NCBI RefSeq assembly: GCF_044457565.1
Contig: NZ_JBITGZ010000034.1
Span: forward strand, 1 to 64,000
Origin: Kitasatospora sp044457565
GTDB lineage: Bacteria; Actinomycetota; Actinomycetes; Streptomycetales; Streptomycetaceae
DNA length: 64,000 nt
Direction of reading: 5' to 3'
Each line of letters starts with the position of its first letter. Within the stretch, counting starts at the first letter, position 1. Of the stretch, positions 55,880 through 64,000 are shown one piece after another. Under the pieces are notes generated by a model. That model was not told the origin of the DNA. It worked only from the letters and a program-made list of their open reading frames with translations, and ran no database searches. Position numbers and translations under genes: made by a program.

Positions 55880-57505
55880 ATGGAAGATGTGAGCGTTCCC
55901 GTGCTCATCGTGGGGGGAGGGCTTGTCGGACTTTCGGCGGCCGTCTTCCTCACCTGGCAGGGGGAGCGGCCGCTCCTCGTCGAGCGCCACCCCGGCACCT
56001 CGCTCCACCCCCGGGCCCGCGGTGTGAACGTCCGGGCGATGGAGCTGTTCCGGCAGGTCGGCCTGGAGGACGCGATCCGGGCCACCGAGTCGGCCGTCGC
56101 GCTCGCCGACAACAGCGGCATCGTCCGGATGGAGTCCCTGGCCGGATTCCAGGCCCCCGGCTTCAACCGGGAGTACCTGGACGAGGACGCGCGGGACGTC
56201 AGCCCCACCGGCTGGACCCTGTGCGAGCAGGACGAACTGGAGCCGGTGCTCCGGGTACACGCGGAGGAGAGCGGAGCCGACCTGCGCTTCGGACACGAGC
56301 TGGTCGGGCACACCCAGGACGCCGAGGGCGTGACCGCCACCGTGCGCCACCGCGCCACCGGCGAGGAGTACACGGTGCGGGCGCGCTACCTCGTGGTGGC
56401 CGACGGCGCCGAAAGCCCGATCCGCGAGCAGCTCGGCATCGCACGGCAGGGGCGTGGCGTCCTCGCGCGGTACCTGAACATCCACTTCCGCGCCGACCTC
56501 ACCGAGGCGCTCGGGGAGCGGCGCTTCGTCATGGCGTACGTCCGCAATGCCGAGGTGACCGCGGGGCTGCTGCCGATCAACAACACCGACCGGTGGCTGC
56601 TGCACGTCCCCCTGGCCCCGCAGGCCGACTCCGACCAGGACGGCTGGGACGAGGCGCGCTGCGAAGCGGCCGTGCGGGCCGCGGCGGGTGTCCCGGACCT
56701 GCCGGTGAAGATCCTGGGGGTCCAGCCCTGGCAGGCGGCGGGGCTGGTGGCCGAGACCTTTCGGGTGGGGCGGCTCTTCCTCGTCGGGGACAGCGCCCAT
56801 GTCATGCCGCCGACGGGGGCGTTCGGTTCGTCCACGGGCATCCAGGACGCCCACAACCTCGCGTGGAAGCTGGCCATGGTGATGCGCGGCGAGGCGTCCG
56901 AGGCGCTGCTCGACAGCTACGAGGCCGAGCGCGAGCCGGTGGCCGGGGCCACGGTACGGCAGGCCGTGCTGCGCTCGCTGGACCGGCCCGGCCACGGCGA
57001 GCAGATCCCGGAAGGGGCGATCCTGCCCGATCACGTGGTCGCGCTCGGATACCGTTACCCGGTGCGCGGTGTCGCCCCCGAGGACGTGCTGGCGCGGGAC
57101 GGCGGTTCCGCCGCTCCGGGAACGCGGGCCCCGCACCTGTGGCTGGAGCGGGACGGTGTGCGGATCTCCTCGCTGGACCTCTACGACGGCCGCGGGATGG
57201 TCCTGGTGGCCGGGCCCGAGGCGGGGGACTGGCGCGAGGCCGCGTCCGGTGCCCCGCTGCCGATAACCGTCCACCGGATCGGGACGGACCAGCTCACCGA
57301 CCCGTCGCAGCAGTGGGCCAGGACCCACGGTGTTCCGTGCGACGGCGCCGTGCTCGTCCGGCCGGACGGCTTCGTCCTGGACCGTTTCACTGCCGAGGCC
57401 GGCCCCCGGGCCGCCCTCACCGAGGCGCTGAGCACGCTGTTGGGGCGTCAGCCCGGTACCGATGCGGCGGCCGCCGCCACGAACGATGTCAGGAGTCACG
57501 GATGA
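55880..57505 (+). CDS. FAD-dependent aromatic hydroxylase
   Basis: The protein is 541 aa with a GAGGAGAG site. It belongs to the p-hydroxybenzoate hydroxylase group seen in aromatic PKS clusters (TcmG, RdmE, DnrF type). The motifs are VLIVGGGLVGLSAAVFLTWQ, the DG motif in YLVVADGAESPIREQLGI, and GDSAHVMPPTGAFGSSTGIQ. A thioredoxin-like C-terminal domain ends LVRPDGFVLDRF. It should hydroxylate, or Baeyer-Villiger oxidise, a polycyclic intermediate with NAD(P)H. It overlaps the MBL-fold gene and lies 62 nt after the sugar genes. Confidence 0.93.
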   Translation: MEDVSVPVLIVGGGLVGLSAAVFLTWQGERPLLVERHPGTSLHPRARGVNVRAMELFRQVGLEDAIRATESAVALADNSGIVRMESLAGFQAPGFNREYLDEDARDVSPTGWTLCEQDELEPVLRVHAEESGADLRFGHELVGHTQDAEGVTATVRHRATGEEYTVRARYLVVADGAESPIREQLGIARQGRGVLARYLNIHFRADLTEALGERRFVMAYVRNAEVTAGLLPINNTDRWLLHVPLAPQADSDQDGWDEARCEAAVRAAAGVPDLPVKILGVQPWQAAGLVAETFRVGRLFLVGDSAHVMPPTGAFGSSTGIQDAHNLAWKLAMVMRGEASEALLDSYEAEREPVAGATVRQAVLRSLDRPGHGEQIPEGAILPDHVVALGYRYPVRGVAPEDVLARDGGSAAPGTRAPHLWLERDGVRISSLDLYDGRGMVLVAGPEAGDWREAASGAPLPITVHRIGTDQLTDPSQQWARTHGVPCDGAVLVRPDGFVLDRFTAEAGPRAALTEALSTLLGRQPGTDAAAAATNDVRSHG

Positions 57506-58200
57506 GGCTGCACCTGTTCAAGCTCGGCACCACTGCGATCGGCGCGCCGGTGCCGGGGTACCTCGTCCAGACCGACGACGGCACCAACGTGCTGGTGGAC
57601 ACCGGGTTCTCGCGCGCCGCGGCGGGCCCCAGGGCCTTCATCAGCGTCGGACCCGACGAGGGGGTGGAGGCCAGGCTCGCCGCCCTCGGGCTGCGGCCGC
57701 AGGACATCCACCTGGTGGTGTGCACCCACCTGGACCCGGATCATGCCGGCAACCACGACCTCTTCACCGACGCCGAGTTCGTCGTCCAGCGCAGCCACTA
57801 CGAGCTGGCGACGTCGAGCGAGCTGGGCCGGCTGGAGATGGCCAGGGCGAGTTGGGACCTGCCCCACCTGAAGTACCGGCTGGTCGAGGGCGACACCGAG
57901 CTGCTCCCCGGCGTGCTGCTGGTGGAGAGCTCCGGACACGTCCAGGGGCACCAGTCGGTGCTCGTCCGGCTGCCCCGGACCGGCGCGGTGCTGCTGGCGG
58001 CCGACGCCGTCCCCTCGGCGGAGTTCCTCGACCCCGAGCAGCGGGCGATGACGCCGTTCGACGTGGACGAGGCCGCGGTCCGCGCGAGCACCCGCAGGCT
58101 GGTCGAGCTGGCGGAGGCCGAGGACGCGCTGCTGGTCCACGGCCATGACGCGCAGCAGTGGCAGACGCTGCGGACCGCGCCGACCGCGTACTACGACTGA
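57502..58200 (+). CDS. MBL-fold hydrolase (lactonase/thioesterase-like)
   Basis: The protein is 232 aa, overlapping the hydroxylase stop by ATGA. The metal-binding motif reads THLDPDHAGNHDLF, an HxDxDH form of the canonical HxHxDH, with further His residues in ESSGHVQGHQSVLV and LVHGHDAQQW. The family is annotated as N-acyl homoserine lactonase-like. In this position a role as thioesterase or lactonase acting on a polyketide intermediate is plausible, as are lactonase-type product-tailoring reactions. It is the last gene before a strong terminator. Confidence 0.85.
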   Translation: MRLHLFKLGTTAIGAPVPGYLVQTDDGTNVLVDTGFSRAAAGPRAFISVGPDEGVEARLAALGLRPQDIHLVVCTHLDPDHAGNHDLFTDAEFVVQRSHYELATSSELGRLEMARASWDLPHLKYRLVEGDTELLPGVLLVESSGHVQGHQSVLVRLPRTGAVLLAADAVPSAEFLDPEQRAMTPFDVDEAAVRASTRRLVELAEAEDALLVHGHDAQQWQTLRTAPTAYYD

Positions 58201-58214
58201 GCCGGCCGGCCGGG

Positions 58215-58259
58215 AACGGCGCGGGCCGGCGGGCTTCCTGCCCGTCGGCCCGCGCCGTT
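58215..58259. terminator. Bidirectional terminator at the end of the core operon
   Basis: A perfect 14-bp stem (58215-58228 with 58246-58259) continues inward with GGC/GCC pairs. It stands between the rightward core operon, which ends at 58200, and the leftward P450 gene ending at 58281. T residues follow the right arm. Confidence 0.88.
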
Positions 58260-58280
58260 TCGTGTCGGACGGCCCGACGG

Positions 58281-59477
58281 TCACCACCGGACGGGCAGCG
58301 CCCGTGGACCGCGCTGCATGGTGCGCAGATCCCACTCCAGGTCCTCCACCGCCACGTCCAGGCGCAGCCCGGGGAAGCGGGCGACCAGCGATCCCACGGC
58401 GATGGCGAGTTCCGCGCGGGCGAGCTGGGCGCCCAGGCAGCGGTGCGGGCCGTGGCCGAAGCCGATGTGCGGATTGGGGCTGCGGGTCACGTTCAGCCGG
58501 TCGGGATCGGTGAACACGGTGGAGTCCCGGTCCGCGGAGATCACGGCCGGCAGTACGGCCTCGCCCGCGCGGACCAGGGTGCCGCCCAGTTCCACGTCCT
58601 CCAGCGCGACCCGCACCGTGCCGCCGCTGACCGCGGCCGGGGTGTACCGGACCAGCTCGTCCACCGAGCCCTCGATCAGCTCGGGCCGCTCGCGGAGCAG
58701 TTCCCACTGCTCCGGGTGCCGGAGCAGCGCCAGCACGCCTCCGCTGATCGAGTGGGCCACCGTCTCCACCCCGGCGACCAGCAGGGTGACCCCGAAGGTC
58801 ACCAGCTCGTCCTCGTCCAGGCGTTCCTCCTGGGCGGCGTTGGCGAGGTCGCTGAGCAGGTCGTCGCCGGGCTGCCGGCGCTTCTCCTGGATCAGCTGCG
58901 CGAGGTAGCCCTTGAGCGAGGCCGCGGCGCCCTCGATCTCCTCGGCGGAGTTCGCGGTGACGCTGAGGTAGACCCGCGACCACGCCCCGAACTGCTCCTG
59001 GTCGGCGACCGGCACGCCGAGCAGCTCGCAGATCACCGTGACCGGCAGCGGCCTGGCGACCGTGGCGACCAGGTCGGCGCCCCGCCCGGCCGCCGCCAGG
59101 GCGTCCAGTAACCGGTCGGTGGTCTGCTGGATGCGCGGCCGCAGCCCGTTGATCCGCCCGGTGGAGAACGCCCGCATGGCGATCCGGCGCAGCCGGGTGT
59201 GCTCGGGCGGGTCCATGGTGGTGAGGGACCGGGCTTCCAGCGCCGCGCGCCGGGCCCGGGGAGCGCCGGCGCGGGCGGCGGCGGCCCGGCTGAAGCGGGG
59301 GTCCGAGAGCAGCCGGCGGTTGTCCTCGTACCGGGTGGCGATCCAGGCCGGGTCCCCGGTCGGTAGCGCCACCCGATGCAGGCCGTCGATGGCGCGCAGG
59401 TCGTCGAACTCCGTGGCGGGATGCCAGGGTTCGGCCGTCGGGAAGGGGAAGGGCGTTGCAGGATGTTCAGTGGTCAC
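58281..59477 (-). CDS. Cytochrome P450
   Basis: The protein is 398 aa. The haem loop is IGFGHGPHRCLGAQLARAEL, the ExxR is VDELVRYT and the I-helix motif AGVETV is canonical. The start MTTEHPATPFPFPTAEPWHP has the PFPF element found in polyketide P450s. It is transcribed leftward with the glycosyltransferase and amidohydrolase genes (137-bp gap to the former). It is probably another tailoring oxidase. Confidence 0.92.
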   Translation of the reverse strand: MTTEHPATPFPFPTAEPWHPATEFDDLRAIDGLHRVALPTGDPAWIATRYEDNRRLLSDPRFSRAAAARAGAPRARRAALEARSLTTMDPPEHTRLRRIAMRAFSTGRINGLRPRIQQTTDRLLDALAAAGRGADLVATVARPLPVTVICELLGVPVADQEQFGAWSRVYLSVTANSAEEIEGAAASLKGYLAQLIQEKRRQPGDDLLSDLANAAQEERLDEDELVTFGVTLLVAGVETVAHSISGGVLALLRHPEQWELLRERPELIEGSVDELVRYTPAAVSGGTVRVALEDVELGGTLVRAGEAVLPAVISADRDSTVFTDPDRLNVTRSPNPHIGFGHGPHRCLGAQLARAELAIAVGSLVARFPGLRLDVAVEDLEWDLRTMQRGPRALPVRW

Positions 59478-59614
59478 GTCTGTTTCCTCATGAGATGTGG
59501 TGTCCTGACGGGATGTGAGAACCCCGCCTCGGGCCTGTGTCCGCGGACCGGTCGAGGCGGGGGCGGGGGCGGGGAATGGGAAGGGCGGGGCGGGAGCTGC
59601 GACGGCCCCGCGGA

Positions 59615-60919
59615 TCAGCGGCGGGTCGCGAGGACCGGCCGCCGGGTCGCGATGAGCTCTTCGAGGAGCACCGCCAACTCCTGCGGCGCCCGGCGCCCGG
59701 CGAAGGCGGTGCGCATCGCGGACGCCTTCCGCCGGTAGCCGGGATCGGTCAGGACGGTGCGCACGGCTTCGGCGAGGACCGGGACGGGCGGACGCTTCGA
59801 CCGCAGGTCGATGCCCGCGCCGCTCCAGGCGAGCCGGGCGCAGACCTCGGGCTTGTCCTCCGTCACCCCGGCGGCCACGATCGGGACGCCGTGGGCGAGG
59901 GCGAGCTGGACCGTGCCGTAGCCGCCGTTGGTGACCATGGCGCTGAGGTGGGGCATCAACTCCGCGTAGGGCAGGAACGGTTCGACGTGGACGTTCGCCG
60001 GCAGAGAGGCGGGATCCAGGGCAGGGTGGGACGCGCCCGCGGTGGTCACGACGACGGTGATGGCCTGACCGGCCAGCGCTTGGACGGTCGGTACCACCAG
60101 CTCACCCAGGTCGCGGGCGCCGGTGCCCTGGGTGACGAGGACGGCGGGCCGGTCCTTCTCCAGCTCGGGCCACCAGTCGGGCAGCGGGCCGGGCGGAGGA
60201 GCGGCCGGGAGCAGCGGTCCGACGAAGTGCACCTGCTCGGGCAGGCGCCGGCGCGGGTACTCGAACTCGGCCACGGTCGCCTGCGCGTACAGGTACGGGG
60301 TGAGGTTGGCGTCGAACGGGCTGGCGCGGACCGGTGACAGGCCGAGCTCCCGCCGGATGACGTTCATCTGATCGAGCGGCTCCGGGAACCGGCGCCGTTC
60401 GGACGTCTCGGTGTACCAGTTGCGGATCCGCCGCCAGGGCTGCCCCCCGGGCGGCCAACCCTTCCCGAACGGCGGCACCCACGGGTCCGGAATCGCCAGG
60501 GGCGCCACGCTGAGCGTCGCCCACAGCTCTCCGTGCAGCTCGTGCACGAGCGAGGCGGCGGCCATGGTGGAGTCGGCGAGCAGGACGTCCGCCCCGTGCC
60601 GGGCCATCAGCGCCTTGAGGTCGCGGTACTGCCCCAGCACGGGGCGGACGAAGACGTGCTCCAGGAACCACGGACCGCGGGCCTCGGGCGGCAGGGACAG
60701 GAACTCGGGGTACTCGTCGGTCAGTCGGTCGAGGTCGACGAATCCGCCGTCCTCCGGCGGTGCGAATTCGGCACCGGAGCGTGCGACCCGGTCGGCATAG
60801 GCGGTGCCCGTGTAACAGATCACCCGGTGCCCGCGTTCGACCAGTTCGGCCGTGACCGGGCCGAACGGATTGACGTGACCGCTTGCGGCCAGGGTGGCCA
60901 AGAGGATGGTGGACATCAT
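59615..60919 (-). CDS. Glycosyltransferase of the GT-B, MGT-like type
   Basis: The protein is 434 aa from the ATG at 60919 (ATGATG). The N-terminal half begins STILLATLAASGHVNPFGPV, the acceptor domain. The C-terminal NDP-sugar region has the motif VTNGGYGTVQLALAHGVPIV and EDKPEVCARL, where the usual HGG is NGG. It is of the length of macrolide/aromatic glycosyltransferases and is the only glycosyltransferase in the window, so it probably attaches the dTDP-2,6-dideoxysugar made by the operon to the polyketide. Confidence 0.92.
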   Translation of the reverse strand: MMSTILLATLAASGHVNPFGPVTAELVERGHRVICYTGTAYADRVARSGAEFAPPEDGGFVDLDRLTDEYPEFLSLPPEARGPWFLEHVFVRPVLGQYRDLKALMARHGADVLLADSTMAAASLVHELHGELWATLSVAPLAIPDPWVPPFGKGWPPGGQPWRRIRNWYTETSERRRFPEPLDQMNVIRRELGLSPVRASPFDANLTPYLYAQATVAEFEYPRRRLPEQVHFVGPLLPAAPPPGPLPDWWPELEKDRPAVLVTQGTGARDLGELVVPTVQALAGQAITVVVTTAGASHPALDPASLPANVHVEPFLPYAELMPHLSAMVTNGGYGTVQLALAHGVPIVAAGVTEDKPEVCARLAWSGAGIDLRSKRPPVPVLAEAVRTVLTDPGYRRKASAMRTAFAGRRAPQELAVLLEELIATRRPVLATRR

Positions 60920-61090
60920 CCGCTCCGTTCGAGGAGTCGTGCCCGCCGCAGCGGTCGGCGAAGGCACTGAGGTCAGCTGGCTGCCAAGGATCGTCCGTCC
61001 CGCTGGACCCCGGCTGGACGCTGGCGCGGCCCGGGCTGGACGCGTTCGTGCGGCGGGCCGTCGACTCCCGCTCGCGCGGGGCGGGTCCGC

Positions 61091-62287
61091 TCAGGACTCC
61101 CGGATGATCTTGTCCCCGCGCTTCCAGATCCCCCGGATGACCCGGGTGGCGCGGATGTCCAGGGTGGGGTCGCCCTCCACCAGGAGGAGGTCCGCGCGCA
61201 GACCGGGAGCGATCCGGCCCCGGTCGAACAGCGAGAAGATCCGGGCCGGGTTCGCGGTGGCCGCGGTCAGCGCCTCTCGCGGGGTCAGCCCGGCGCGGAC
61301 CAGCAGCTCCAGCTCCCGGTGCAGGCCGATGCCGTGCAGCCACATCACCGCGTCGGTCCCGGCCAGCAGCGGCACCCCGGCGGCGTGCGCCGAACGGACG
61401 GCGGCCTCGGCGGCCGCCACGTCCACCGGGAGCCGTCGCGCGTTGCCCGCGCGGTGGCGCTCCAGCAGCGCCAGGTCCTCGGGGGCGAGGTGGCCGGCCA
61501 CGGCCGGGTCGTCGGCGAGGGTGCCGAGCTCGGTGCTGCCGGAGAACAGCTCGACCATGCTGAGCGTGGGTATCGCGAAGGCCCCGTGCCGTGCGAGGGT
61601 CTCGCCGAACTCTGGCCCGGGCGCGCGATCGACGAGCAGGTGGGCCAGACCGTGCGCGCCGGCCTCCAAGGCGTCGAGGCCGGCCTGCACGGTACCGGTG
61701 TGGACGATGGTGAGCATGCCGCGCTCACGGGCCGCGGCGATGACCGCCGCCATGGTCTCCTTCCGGATCACCGGAAGCGTGCTGTCGTCCATGTGGCCCG
61801 AGACCTGGCCGTCGTCGTAGTGGACCTTGATGTAGTCCGATCCTTCGGCGATCCGGGCGTCGACGAAGTCGGCGGCCTCCTCGGGCTCGGTGAGGGTCGG
61901 GATCTCCGGGAAGCGCGCCGAGCCGTGCCCGCCGGGGACGGTGGCGGCGCAGCAGGCCGAGCGGAGGTCGGCGAGGGACGAACCGAGCGGGCCGTCCTGC
62001 TCCTTCTTCGCGGCGGCCATCCTGTCCGGGAAGTTCGCCATGTCCAGCTCGGTGGTGACCCCCCACGCCAGGGCCTGGCGCAGCGCGGCGCCGACGATGT
62101 GGGTGTGCGCGTCGATGAGCCCGGGGAGCAGGGTGCACCCCTTGCCCTCCACGACCTCGGCGCCGGCCGGCACGGCGAGTCCGCGGCCGATCGCCTTGAT
62201 GCGACCGTCCTCGACGACCACGGTGTCGTCGGCGTGGACGCGGTGTCCGTCGAAGATCCTTACCTCGCGAAAGACCGTCCGGGTCAT
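61091..62287 (-). CDS. Amidohydrolase-family metal-dependent hydrolase
   Basis: The protein is 398 aa from the ATG at 62287, with an AGGAGG site. The beta-strand N-terminus precedes the HxH motif in LLPGLIDAHTHIVGAALRQA, Lys in DYIKVHYDDGQVSGH, His in LTIVHTGTVQAGLD and GLAHLLVDR, and the Asp in LLAGTDAVMWLHGIG. All ligands of a functional binuclear site are present. The family hydrolyses amides, lactams or cyclic esters. It is unusual for a glycosylated aromatic cluster and suggests removal of a protecting group or cleavage of an amide in the pathway. It leads the leftward unit with the glycosyltransferase and P450 genes. Confidence 0.9.
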   Translation of the reverse strand: MTRTVFREVRIFDGHRVHADDTVVVEDGRIKAIGRGLAVPAGAEVVEGKGCTLLPGLIDAHTHIVGAALRQALAWGVTTELDMANFPDRMAAAKKEQDGPLGSSLADLRSACCAATVPGGHGSARFPEIPTLTEPEEAADFVDARIAEGSDYIKVHYDDGQVSGHMDDSTLPVIRKETMAAVIAAARERGMLTIVHTGTVQAGLDALEAGAHGLAHLLVDRAPGPEFGETLARHGAFAIPTLSMVELFSGSTELGTLADDPAVAGHLAPEDLALLERHRAGNARRLPVDVAAAEAAVRSAHAAGVPLLAGTDAVMWLHGIGLHRELELLVRAGLTPREALTAATANPARIFSLFDRGRIAPGLRADLLLVEGDPTLDIRATRVIRGIWKRGDKIIRES

Positions 62288-62554
62288 GAGGCTCCTCCTG
62301 GGTATCCGGTGCTGCCATCGGGCGTCCACCGTGCGTCCAGCGCGCACGGTGAAGCTGGGGGCGGTTCCGGGGCTCTGCGCCCGTGGACGGGCGGTATCAG
62401 GAGGGACTCGACGGGGCCGTGGGAAGCCGGTCGGGGTTCACCGTAGGCGAAGACGAGGGCGACTGTCCACGGGGTGCGGAGCCACCCCGTGGTGTCAAGT
62501 CCTGTTCGGTCTCGCCGATATGACGGTCATTCGGACGAGCGGAAAGCGGAGGCC

Positions 62555-64000
<1,446 letters not shown>

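Noticed and set aside
57502..58200. Quorum-quenching lactonase as the main call for the MBL protein
   Set aside because: The family label is broad, the motif is HxDxDH, and the gene is coupled to a polyketide hydroxylase, so a pathway role is more likely.

Overview
The window is high-GC actinomycete DNA, most likely Streptomyces or a close relative such as Kitasatospora. GC-rich third positions, frequent GTG starts, ATGA stop/start overlaps, a SARP-type activator and a complete aromatic (type II) polyketide synthase all point that way.

Left block (977-12261). Five plus-strand genes encode large cytosolic-looking proteins. The first is a DUF6603 protein. The next two (743 and 1159 aa) belong to no family I recognise. 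The last two are paralogues with a shared N-terminal scaffold and unrelated C-terminal ends, one of them discoidin-like. The second paralogue arose by tandem duplication, and a scar of the preceding gene's tail remains. A 401-nt block is nearly identical between the paralogues while the flanks have diverged. This is the most likely undescribed system in the window.

Middle block (about 12.3-32.4 kb). The left block ends 14 bp before a 3' fragment of a tRNA-Pro(GGG) gene, which looks like an integration site, beside a broken tyrosine integrase. Accessory genes follow: glutamate decarboxylase, a xanthine dehydrogenase xdhABC-type operon, a TetX-like monooxygenase with a divergent TetR, two LysR regulators, an MDR oxidoreductase, an F420-type NADP reductase relative, an inositol-phosphatase relative and a PadR regulator with a tandem (Ala-Ala-Pro) repeat. 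Between them lie at least six transposase remnants and truncated genes. A second tRNA fragment, Thr(CGT), lies at 29.8 kb. This is a decayed integration region.

Right block (about 32.4-64 kb). This is a glycosylated type II polyketide cluster. Regulation and export come first: a MarR repressor with a perfect palindrome, a DHA2 exporter and a SARP. The core operon (44985-58200) holds a TcmI-like cyclase, a cupin, KS-alpha, KS-beta, ACP, an aromatase/cyclase, a DUF1772 (anthrone-oxygenase-like) protein, a ketoreductase, two ABM monooxygenases and a DUF6059 protein. It continues with deoxysugar genes (dTDP-glucose synthase, 4,6-dehydratase, 2,3-dehydratase, 3-ketoreductase), a flavin hydroxylase and an MBL-fold hydrolase. 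Around it are three P450s, an acyltransferase, a glycosyltransferase, an amidohydrolase, a second DUF1772 gene, a methyltransferase, an SDR and a second flavin hydroxylase that runs off the right edge. The gene set suggests a multi-ring, possibly pentangular, polyphenol quinone carrying a 2,6-dideoxysugar. The product cannot be named from the sequence, and further sugar genes (4-ketoreductase, epimerase) probably lie to the right.
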